20,032 nucleotides of DNA from positions 1-20,032 of the forward strand of contig DASZZY010000051.1 in NCBI GenBank assembly GCA_036260395.1. The letters run 5' to 3'. This stretch comes from DASZZY01 sp036260395. GTDB lineage: Bacteria > Actinomycetota > UBA4738 > CALAEC01. The notes beneath the pieces were generated by a model. It searched no databases, was not told the DNA's origin, and saw only the letters and a list, made by a program, of their open reading frames with translations. Shown here one piece after another: positions 6,958-13,467 of the stretch (within the stretch, counting starts at the first letter, position 1; each line of letters starts with the position of its first letter). The position numbers were made by a program, and so were the translations under genes.

Positions 6958-8738
6958 GGCCCGCGGCCGGTCACCCGGTACGCCCAGGCCTCGCCGTCGA
7001 GCAACCCCCGGACCTTGGCCCGGAAGAACAGCCGGCCGTCGCTCCGGAGCACCGGCAGCCTGCCCAGCCGGTAGCGGTCGAAGCCGTTGCGGTTCGTGCC
7101 CCAGGCCAGCACCGCGGTGTCGAATAGGCGACGGGTCGCCCGGTCCGCACCCTCCGAGCCGACCCCCCAGGGATACGCGAAGTGGCGGCACGCCCGGCCC
7201 AGGCGGTCCTCCACCACCCGCTGGGACCTGCGCATCTCGCGCTCGGCCTCGCGCTCGGTGGCCTCCGACAGATCGAGGTGCCCGTGGGTGTGGGATCCCA
7301 CCTCCACCAGGCCGGTGGCCGCGGCCTCCTGCACCTGGCTCCACGCGAGCGCGTCCCGGACGCGGCGGCTCCCGACCCAGGACGTCGCCAGGTACAGGAC
7401 CGCCGGGATCTCATGGCGGACCAGGACCGGCAGGGCGTTGGCGTGGAAGTCGCGCTGGCCGTCGTCGAACGTCACCAGCACGCCCCCGGCGGGCGGGCCG
7501 TCGAGGAGGTCCTCGAGTCGCAGCACGCGGTGGCGCGCCGCCAGCTCCGCCATCTGCTCGTCGAAGGCCTCGACCGGCACGTCGATCTCCCGGTTCCCGG
7601 CCCCCACGCGGTGGTAGAGCAGGATGACCACCTCGTCGTCGCGCCGGGACCGCGCCAGGCCGGCCGGGAGGACCGCGGCCTTGACCGCCTTGCGCACCAG
7701 CGGGCTCGGACGGAGCTCCCGCCGCTGGCGGGGCCCCTGGGCGGTCCCCAGGATCGCGGCGGCCGCCAGCGGGACCAGCGGGAAGTGGACGACGTAGTCG
7801 ACCGAGGCGTGGACCGCGAGCGCGGCCAGCGAGCCAGCCGCGATCCCGGTGACCCGGTCTGGAGGGGAGACCCAGAGCCGGGCGAATCCCCAGCCGACCA
7901 GCAGGACCAGCAGCACGAGACCCGGAACACCGGTCTCGGCTCCCTGCTGGAGGAACTCGTTGTGGGCCCACAGCAGGTCCCGGTCCCGTCTGGGGAGGTC
8001 GGTGGCCTCCCCGAAGCGGCCGGGGCCCACCCCGGCCACGGGATGCTCCTCCATCACGGCGAAGGCCTCCCTCCACAGGTCGATGCGGATCCCGCCCAGC
8101 CGCTGGACGGCGATCCGCTCGCCGCGCCGCAGCGGCCCGGGGTCCGAGGAGGCGATCACGATCGTCGTGGCCAGCACGGCGGCCACGAGGACGGCGGCGG
8201 CCACCACCATCATCCGGGCCCCCACTCGGCCGCCGGGGACCAGCAGCGCCACGGCCACCACCACGAGCGTGAGGCTCGCCGCCAGCGACCCCGAGAGGAC
8301 CGCCGCAGCCGCGAACACCAGCCCCGCTGCGATCCCCACCACCCGCACGGCGCGGCCCATCGGGGCCGCGGCCAGCACGAGGGCCGCCGCGGCGGCCTGG
8401 ACGAAGAAGGCGCCGTTGGCGTTGGGGTAGACGAGCGGGGGGATCGACGTCTTCGGCGGACCGAGCGGCAAGCCGAACGGCAGGCCGGTCCCCCGGGTAT
8501 GGGCGCCGACGGACGCCAGCAGCAGGACCGCCCCCGCCACGACGACGGCCACCGGCCCCGCCATCCGGCCCGACGCCGCCAGGACCCGGGCCGCGACCAC
8601 GGTGGCCGCCAACGCCAGCAGAAGGACGACCTGCCCGGAGGGATCGCCGCCCCGGACGACGGCCAGGGCCAGCGCCCACGCGATCCATGCCGCCGCCACC
8701 GCGGCCCCCGCCCGGTCGATCGCCACCTCGCGCTCCAC
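6942..8738 (-). CDS. O-antigen ligase/polymerase (Wzy_C-type) fused to NodB polysaccharide deacetylase (CE4)
   Basis: This is one uninterrupted frame of 598 residues. Residues 1-335 hold about ten membrane segments and the hallmark loop of the O-antigen ligase family: RIDLWREAFAVMEEHPVAGVG (split around 218-238), GPGRF (238-242) and WAHNEFLQQGAETGVPGL (257-274, His259). Residues from about 365 form a carbohydrate esterase 4 domain: VVILLYHRVG (370-379), TFDDG (423-427, metal and catalytic Asp425/Asp426), SHTHGHLD (482-489, His483 and His487) and FAYPWG (520-525). The first part would polymerise or ligate lipid-linked glycan outside the membrane; the second removes N- or O-acetyl groups. The GTG at 8738 lies one base after the previous stop with GGAGG 9 nt upstream; the GTG at 8726, with GGAG 6 nt upstream, is an alternative. 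An internal GTG at 7697 (residue 348) could give separate deacetylase, but has no good ribosome site. Confidence 0.88.
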   Translation of the reverse strand: MEREVAIDRAGAAVAAAWIAWALALAVVRGGDPSGQVVLLLALAATVVAARVLAASGRMAGPVAVVVAGAVLLLASVGAHTRGTGLPFGLPLGPPKTSIPPLVYPNANGAFFVQAAAAALVLAAAPMGRAVRVVGIAAGLVFAAAAVLSGSLAASLTLVVVAVALLVPGGRVGARMMVVAAAVLVAAVLATTIVIASSDPGPLRRGERIAVQRLGGIRIDLWREAFAVMEEHPVAGVGPGRFGEATDLPRRDRDLLWAHNEFLQQGAETGVPGLVLLVLLVGWGFARLWVSPPDRVTGIAAGSLAALAVHASVDYVVHFPLVPLAAAAILGTAQGPRQRRELRPSPLVRKAVKAAVLPAGLARSRRDDEVVILLYHRVGAGNREIDVPVEAFDEQMAELAARHRVLRLEDLLDGPPAGGVLVTFDDGQRDFHANALPVLVRHEIPAVLYLATSWVGSRRVRDALAWSQVQEAAATGLVEVGSHTHGHLDLSEATEREAEREMRRSQRVVEDRLGRACRHFAYPWGVGSEGADRATRRLFDTAVLAWGTNRNGFDRYRLGRLPVLRSDGRLFFRAKVRGLLDGEAWAYRVTGRGPWRRS

Positions 8739-8739
8739 C

Positions 8740-9729
8740 CTAGAAGACCTCCACGTCGCCGAGGGACAGGGCCCACGATGCCCGGGCGGTGGGATCGGGG
8801 GAGATCTCCCGGGCCAGCAACCGCACCATGAGCGTGGGCCCGAGCGGGATCCGGACGAAGGAGCGCCGCCGGGCCGCCGCGGCCGGCGTCGAGCGCGGGG
8901 GGAACAGCGCCGCCACGTGGGCGGCGCGCGGGCAGGCGGCCGCCACGGCGCGGAGGAGTCGGCCGGCCGTCGCCCGATCGCCGCTCCCCACGAGGACCTC
9001 GGCAAGCGAGCACTCCCACCGCCGGCGGCGGGAGCGCAGCCGGAAGATCGCCAGCCCGCGGAGGCGCCCGCCCGCCTCGTACGGCACCGCCCGGTAGGCC
9101 AGCCCGGGGACGTCGACGTACCTCCACCGCAGGTACTCGGGATCCCTCGGCGTGCGCAGGCGGCCGTCCGGCTGATGCTCCAGGAGCCGGTGGAGGGCAT
9201 CCCCATCGGCCAGCGCCTCTGCGGCCGGGGGCGCCCCGACCGTCGGCGGCGGCCCGCTCCCGGCGGCCGGGGGACGCAGGCCCCGGAGTCGGGGACGGAG
9301 GGACACGGGGAGCCGGCCGACCCGCCGCCACCCCAGCTTCAGGTAGCCCGGGCCGCTCTTCTCGTTCGGCGTGTTGAACACGAGGTCGGCCGATCCCTCC
9401 AGGGCCGACAGCGCCTCCCGCGTCAGCCGGGAGAACACCCCCCGCCCCTGGAAGTCGGGGTGCGTGGCGGTGTCGACGGCCCGGACGGCCCGGACGGTGC
9501 CCGCCTCGCCCTCGAACCGCCACCGCATGAAGGCCCGGAGCCCGATCACCGAGCCCCCGGACTCGGCCACGAGCATGAACGATCGGCCGAACGGGTTGTG
9601 GACGTGCTTCCACCGGAAGAAGGCCTCGGAGCGTTGGCCGGTGGGACCGCCACCCAGCGACGCCCGGAGCAGCTCCAGGACCGCGGGCTCGTCCTCAGGC
9701 CGGAACGGCCGGACGGAGATGTCGCTCAT
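8740..9729 (-). CDS. Long GNAT-family N-acetyltransferase
   Basis: This 329-residue protein is longer than a minimal GNAT (about 150) and probably has two GNAT-like halves. It starts ISVRPFRPEDEPAVLELL (4-21), the typical GNAT first strand and helix. The acetyl-CoA binding motif ATHPDFQGRGVFSRLT (88-103) carries Gln94-Gly-Arg-Gly97, and NTPNEKSGPGYLKLGW (119-134) matches the GNAT 'N--G---Y-k-GF' end of the fold. The C-terminal half (about 190-329), with RWRYVDVPGLAYRAVPYE, looks like a degenerate second GNAT domain. The ATG is in a four-base ATGA overlap with the GT4 gene before it. In this operon it probably acylates an amino sugar or a glycan intermediate in the cytoplasm; the acceptor is unknown. 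Confidence 0.83.
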   Translation of the reverse strand: MSDISVRPFRPEDEPAVLELLRASLGGGPTGQRSEAFFRWKHVHNPFGRSFMLVAESGGSVIGLRAFMRWRFEGEAGTVRAVRAVDTATHPDFQGRGVFSRLTREALSALEGSADLVFNTPNEKSGPGYLKLGWRRVGRLPVSLRPRLRGLRPPAAGSGPPPTVGAPPAAEALADGDALHRLLEHQPDGRLRTPRDPEYLRWRYVDVPGLAYRAVPYEAGGRLRGLAIFRLRSRRRRWECSLAEVLVGSGDRATAGRLLRAVAAACPRAAHVAALFPPRSTPAAAARRRSFVRIPLGPTLMVRLLAREISPDPTARASWALSLGDVEVF

Positions 9730-10826
9730 CCCATCAGCTCCCCGTAGACCTCCTCCATGCGGCGGACGGCCGCCCGGATGTCGAAGTCGGCGGCCCGGCG
9801 GCGGGCCGCGTCCCCCAGCCGGCGTCGGAGCGCCTCGTCGCCGAGAAGCCTACCCACCGCCTCCGCCAGACCGGGGGCATCCCCAGACGGCACGAGGAGC
9901 CCGTCCGTGCCGTCGGTGAGGACCTCGGCGTTCCCTCCGACGCTGGTGACGGCCGCCGGGATGCCGAGCGCCATGGCCTCGAGGAGGGCGATCGGGAGCC
10001 CCTCGTACCGGGAGGACAGCACGAACGCGTCGAAGGCGCCCATCAGCCGGGGGGCGTCGTCACGGAATCCGGTCATGAGCACGATCTCCTCCAGACCGAG
10101 CTCCCTGCGGCGGCGCCGGAGCTCCTCCTCCAGCGGCCCGGTCCCGACGACCACGACGCGGAGCCCGGGGACCGACCGCCGGAGGACCACGGCGGCGGCC
10201 AGCAGCGTCGCGTGGTCCTTCTTCGCGGTGAGGTTCCCGACCGTGCCGATGACCGGCGCGTCGTCGGGGATCCCCAGCGCGGCTCGGGCCTCGGCCCGCG
10301 GGGCGGGCGGCGGCAGCGTCGACCAGTCGAGCCCGTGGTAGAGCGTCTCGACCGGCGGCCGCCGCAGGCCGTCCAGCGGCGCGGGGTACCGGATGCTGGC
10401 CCGGACCTCGTCGGATACCGCGAACACGTGGTCGTTCCGGCCGAACGTCACGAGGTTCGCCCAGTACGTGGGACGGCGGTAGCGAGCCCACACGTTGTGC
10501 TCGGTGTACACCTGGTGCACCGCTCGCGGCAGCGCCGTGCGCGCCGCGACCGCCGGGACCGGCGAATGGGCGTGGACGAGCTCGATCCGCCGGTCGCGGA
10601 CCAGCTCGCGGAGGCGCCGGACCCACCCGACCCCCCGGCCCCCGTCCAGGCAGTGCGTCGGGAGGCCGGCGGCCTCGATGGCTCCGACCAGCGCGTCCTT
10701 CCACGGCAGCAGGTACGCGACCTCGTAGCGGAACCTGGCTGCATCGAGGTGCCTCGACGCGCTCGCCAGCAGCTGTTCGGCGCCGCCCCGGCCGAGCCCC
10801 TTGATCAGGAGCAGCACGCCGGTCAT
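9726..10826 (-). CDS. GT4-family glycosyltransferase
   Basis: This 366-residue cytoplasmic, membrane-associated GT-B enzyme uses a retaining mechanism by family membership. The N-terminal acceptor domain opens with VLLLIKGLGRGGAEQLL (4-20), the GxGGAE loop of many GT4 enzymes, followed by ELVHAHSPVPAVAAR (82-96). The donor domain has GTVGNLTAKKDHATLL (194-209, basic Lys202/Lys203), VVVVGTGPLEEEL (224-236) and SRYEGLPIALLEAMALG, with the E-x7-E pair Glu275/Glu283. Start and stop are both coupled by four-base ATGA overlaps, with the GT4 before and the GNAT after. Donor and acceptor sugars cannot be read from sequence. Confidence 0.92.
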   Translation of the reverse strand: MTGVLLLIKGLGRGGAEQLLASASRHLDAARFRYEVAYLLPWKDALVGAIEAAGLPTHCLDGGRGVGWVRRLRELVRDRRIELVHAHSPVPAVAARTALPRAVHQVYTEHNVWARYRRPTYWANLVTFGRNDHVFAVSDEVRASIRYPAPLDGLRRPPVETLYHGLDWSTLPPPAPRAEARAALGIPDDAPVIGTVGNLTAKKDHATLLAAAVVLRRSVPGLRVVVVGTGPLEEELRRRRRELGLEEIVLMTGFRDDAPRLMGAFDAFVLSSRYEGLPIALLEAMALGIPAAVTSVGGNAEVLTDGTDGLLVPSGDAPGLAEAVGRLLGDEALRRRLGDAARRRAADFDIRAAVRRMEEVYGELMG

Positions 10827-11938
10827 GGGACGCCGAGCTCGCGGTACAGCGCCAGGTACCGCTCGGCGATCGGCGCCAGGCCGAACCGCGCGGTGCAGCG
10901 GGCCCGGGCGGCCTCCCCCAGGCGGCGGGCCTCATCCGGATCCCCGACGACGCGGAGGACCGCGGCAGCCAGGGCGTCCACGTCGCCCGGCGGGGCCAGC
11001 AGCCCGGTCCGGCCCTCGACGACGACCTCCGGGACGTCGACGAGGCCGTAGGCGACCGACGGCAGGCCCATCATGCCCGCCTCGATCAGCGAGCCGGGGA
11101 TCCCCTCGGTCCGGCTCGTCAGCACGACCACGTCCGCCGCCCCGAGGAGATCGGGAACGTCGGAGCGGCTCCCGAGCACGCGGACGGCCCCGTCGAGGCG
11201 GGCCGCTTCCACCGCGGCCTCCAGCGGCGCCCGCAGCGGGCCGTCCCCGCTCACAACGAGCCGGGCGTCGGGGCGGCCCCGCCGGACGCGCCCCAGCAGC
11301 TCGAGGGCCGCCAGCGGGTCCTTCTCCCAGGTGAGCGCCCCGACCCACACGAGCACGGGGGCGTCCTCGGGGAGGCCGAGCTCGCGGCGGACGGCGGCCC
11401 GGTCGCGCGCCGGCCGGAGGGACGCCGGGTCCCGGCCCCCCGGGATCGTGACCACCCGGTCCGGCGCCAGCCCGAACATCTCGACGGTCTCGCGCCGGAC
11501 CTCCTCGCCGACCGCCACCACCGCCGAGACCCGCCGCAGCAGCGCCCGGAACAGCGCCCGCCGGGCGACGTGGAACTCACGGCCGACGGCGGAGCCGATG
11601 CGCCGGTAGACGAGCCGGGCGGGGTGCCCGGCCGCGGCCGGCACGACGTGCTTCAGCAGCTCGCCGCCGGAGAACTGCACGACGTGGGGGTCCCAACCCC
11701 GGATCGCCCGCCGGAGCTCAGCGACCGCCGCCACGCTGACCCCCGCGACCGGCAGGCGGAGCCGCTCGCCGGGGAGCACCCTGGTCGGCGCGGGGAAGCG
11801 CACCTCCGCGGGGCCGCCGTGGAGGATCGCCACCCGCTGGTCGGCCCGCCCGCGGAGGGCCCCGACGAGCTGCGCCGTGAACACCTGCGCCCCCCTGCGC
11901 CGGGCGCTGGACGCCAGATGGAGCAGCCGGAGGGCCAT
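10823..11938 (-). CDS. GT4-family glycosyltransferase
   Basis: This 371-residue GT-B glycosyltransferase begins MALRLLHLASSARRRGAQVF and has DPHVVQFSGGELLKHV (83-98) in the acceptor domain. The donor-domain strand is LVWVGALTWEKDPLAALELL (196-215), then RLVVSGDGPLRAPLE (226-240) and RTEGIPGSLIEAGMMG, with Glu278/Glu286 as the E-x7-E pair. The frame is open far upstream, but the extra residues are low-complexity read-through of the sulfatase-fold gene. The ATG at 11938 lies 4 nt after that gene's stop and directly starts the first beta strand. It is a second, diverged GT4 next to the one at 9726-10826, consistent with a repeat unit of several sugars. The substrate is unknown. Confidence 0.9.
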   Translation of the reverse strand: MALRLLHLASSARRRGAQVFTAQLVGALRGRADQRVAILHGGPAEVRFPAPTRVLPGERLRLPVAGVSVAAVAELRRAIRGWDPHVVQFSGGELLKHVVPAAAGHPARLVYRRIGSAVGREFHVARRALFRALLRRVSAVVAVGEEVRRETVEMFGLAPDRVVTIPGGRDPASLRPARDRAAVRRELGLPEDAPVLVWVGALTWEKDPLAALELLGRVRRGRPDARLVVSGDGPLRAPLEAAVEAARLDGAVRVLGSRSDVPDLLGAADVVVLTSRTEGIPGSLIEAGMMGLPSVAYGLVDVPEVVVEGRTGLLAPPGDVDALAAAVLRVVGDPDEARRLGEAARARCTARFGLAPIAERYLALYRELGVP

Positions 11939-11942
11939 GGCC

Positions 11943-13346
11943 CTAGAGGTAGCCCAGCTCGGTGAGGCGCTGCTCGATCTCGCGGCTTTCCTGCTCGGTG
12001 AGCGTCGCGCCCTCGCGCTCCGCCACCGCCCACCGGCCGGCCGCCGCGTCGAGCTCCGCGGCCAGCCGGGCGGCCGCCTCGGGGTGGGACTCGCTGACGT
12101 CGCGCTCTTCCTCCGGGTCGGCGGCCAGGTCGTACAGGACGTTCCCGCCGGGCGAGGCGCGCACGAGCTTGAACCGGTCGTCACGGACGCAGACCAGGTC
12201 GCGCGCCAGGCCGGTGAAGTCGTACGACGGGTTCCTGCGGGCCAGCCGGGTCCGCTCCTTGTCCACCCACGCCCGCCACTCGGCGAAGGCGTACGGCGAC
12301 CCGTTCGGGCCCCCGCCCGAGGAGAACAGGTCCGTCCGGCGGCCCGTCGGCACACCGTCCGGCAGGTCGCGGCCCAGGAGCCTGGCCAGCGACGGCAGGA
12401 CGTCGACGAACTCGAAGATCCCGCCGCGCGAGCGCCGGGGCACGAGCCCCGGCCCCCAGGCCACGAACGGCACCCGGACCAGGTGGTCGTCGACCGAGGC
12501 GTGGTGGTCGGCCAGCCCGTGCTCGCCGAGGTGTTCGCCGTGGTCCGACGTCGCGATCACGAGCGTCCGCCCCTCCTCGAGGCGCCCCGCCGAGCGCAGG
12601 ACGTCCAGCAGGCGGGCCAGGTGATCGTCGACGTTGGCCACCTCGCCGTCGTACAGGGTCGAGTACGCCGCCAGCGTCCGCTCGTCGGCCCGGGCCACCG
12701 CCTCCCACGGCCCGACCCGGTCCGCGAGCCGAACCCGGTACTCGAGCTCCCGCAGCGCGCCGAACCGCTGGCCGCCCACCCGCTTCGTCAGCCGCCTGGG
12801 CGGGGCGTACGACCAGTGGCACTCCAGGTAATTCACGAACAGGAACAGCGGCCGCGGCACGGACTCCAGTTCGTCAGCCACCCACCGGTTGACGATCCGG
12901 CCGCCGGAGTCCCCGCCGGCCAGCACCTTCCTGGCCCGGCGCAGGGTCCTGGGGAGCCCGCGCTCGAGCTCCAGGCGGAACGCGTACCGGTCGAACCCCC
13001 GGCTGAGCCGCGTGCGGGGGGAGATCAGCCCGTTGTTCGTGGCGCACACCGTGTGGTAGCCGAGCCCGCGCAGCCACTCGGCCATCGTCACCGGGACGGA
13101 GTCGCGGAGGGCCGGCCCGGTCTGCCACTGGCTCCCGTGCTCGCTGGGATACAGCGCGGTGAACAGGCTCCCGTGGGCCGGCAGCGTCCACGGGCCGTTG
13201 GCGATCATGGTCTCGACCCGAAGGCCCTCCTCGGCCAGGCGGTCGACGGTGGGCGTCGTCGGCCGCCCATAGCCGTAGCAGCCGAACCGGTCCCACCTGG
13301 CCGTGTCGAACACGACCAGCACGATGTCGGGGAGCTCGTCCGGCAC
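11943..13346 (-). CDS. Sulfatase-fold (alkaline phosphatase superfamily) hydrolase or phosphotransferase with Thr nucleophile position
   Basis: This 467-residue protein starts at GTG 13346. Motifs are DIVLVVFDTARWDRFGCYG (7-25, metal-binding Asp14), TPTVDRLAEEGLR (31-43), PWTLPAHGSLFTALYPSEHG (52-71), FLFVNYLECHWSY (168-180) and TSDHGEHLGEHG (266-277, metal Asp/His). Formylglycine sulfatases have C/S-x-P-x-R where this has Thr54-Leu-Pro-Ala-His58, so classical sulfatase chemistry is unlikely; Thr is the nucleophile in phosphoethanolamine and lipoteichoic-acid synthase relatives. No signal peptide or membrane anchor is visible, so its location is unclear. The C-terminal tail TEQESREIEQRLTELGYL is typical of these proteins. 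It is the first gene of the minus-strand operon. An in-frame GTG at 13385 would add 13 residues, but AGGAGG lies 3 nt before 13346. Confidence 0.85.
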   Translation of the reverse strand: MPDELPDIVLVVFDTARWDRFGCYGYGRPTTPTVDRLAEEGLRVETMIANGPWTLPAHGSLFTALYPSEHGSQWQTGPALRDSVPVTMAEWLRGLGYHTVCATNNGLISPRTRLSRGFDRYAFRLELERGLPRTLRRARKVLAGGDSGGRIVNRWVADELESVPRPLFLFVNYLECHWSYAPPRRLTKRVGGQRFGALRELEYRVRLADRVGPWEAVARADERTLAAYSTLYDGEVANVDDHLARLLDVLRSAGRLEEGRTLVIATSDHGEHLGEHGLADHHASVDDHLVRVPFVAWGPGLVPRRSRGGIFEFVDVLPSLARLLGRDLPDGVPTGRRTDLFSSGGGPNGSPYAFAEWRAWVDKERTRLARRNPSYDFTGLARDLVCVRDDRFKLVRASPGGNVLYDLAADPEEERDVSESHPEAAARLAAELDAAAGRWAVAEREGATLTEQESREIEQRLTELGYL

Positions 13347-13349
13347 GAT

Positions 13350-13379
13350 CCTCCTCGGGCCTCCTCGGGCCTCCTCGGC
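13350..13379 (-). repeat. Three tandem 10-bp repeats carrying AGGAGG ribosome-binding motifs
   Basis: The plus strand reads CTCCTCGGGC twice and then CTCCTCGGCC (13351-13380). On the minus strand this gives three AGGAGG motifs at 10-bp intervals (13350-13355, 13360-13365, 13370-13375) directly before the sulfatase-fold gene. The nearest is only 3 nt from GTG 13346 and the next 13 nt away, so neither spacing is ideal. Because 10 is not a multiple of 3, copy-number change would also shift any upstream start at 13385 out of frame. Confidence 0.7.
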
Positions 13380-13402
13380 CCACACGACCCGGCCGCGGCT
13401 CG

Positions 13403-13421
13403 GGCTCGACGCCGTCGAGCC
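13403..13421. promoter_or_regulatory. Perfect inverted repeat in the divergent intergenic region (operator or leader hairpin)
   Basis: GGCTCGAC and GTCGAGCC form perfect 8-bp arms around a 3-base loop (GCC). The element sits in the 121-bp gap between the two main divergent operons. It is upstream of the plus-strand -10 candidate and inside the predicted leader of the minus-strand transcript. It could be an operator for a dimeric regulator, or an RNA hairpin ahead of the tandem AGGAGG motifs. No T-run follows, so it is not a standard terminator. Confidence 0.45.
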
Positions 13422-13448
13422 GGCCGAGGGCCGGGTCGGGATGGCCTA

Positions 13449-13454
13449 TATACT
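13449..13454 (+). promoter_or_regulatory. Candidate -10 element TATACT for the hydrolase/ligase/ACP operon
   Basis: TATACT lies in CCTATATACTAC, the most AT-rich spot in a very GC-rich region. It ends 13 nt before the ATG at 13468, giving a leader of only about 6-7 nt. No clear -35 is visible; its place would fall just after the inverted repeat at 13403-13421. Confidence 0.5.
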
Positions 13455-13455
13455 A
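13450..13455 (-). promoter_or_regulatory. Candidate -10 element TAGTAT for the minus-strand glycan operon
   Basis: Read on the minus strand, TAGTAT overlaps the plus-strand TATACT almost completely, so the two divergent operons may share one AT-rich melting site. A transcript from here would have a leader of roughly 95-100 nt holding the inverted repeat and the three AGGAGG motifs. It is weaker evidence than for the plus-strand site. Confidence 0.3.
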
Positions 13456-13467
13456 CGGCCCCGAATC

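Noticed and set aside
10823..12355. 510-codon version of the GT4 gene starting inside the sulfatase-fold gene
   Set aside because: The first 139 residues are out-of-frame read-through of the upstream gene; the ATG at 11938 begins exactly at the first strand of the fold.
13350..13379. Tandem repeat considered as a CRISPR or integration site
   Set aside because: The units are 10 bp and directly adjacent without spacers; no cas or integrase gene is present.
13403..13421. Inverted repeat considered as an intrinsic terminator
   Set aside because: It lies between divergent starts, where no transcript needs to end, and has no T-run on either side.
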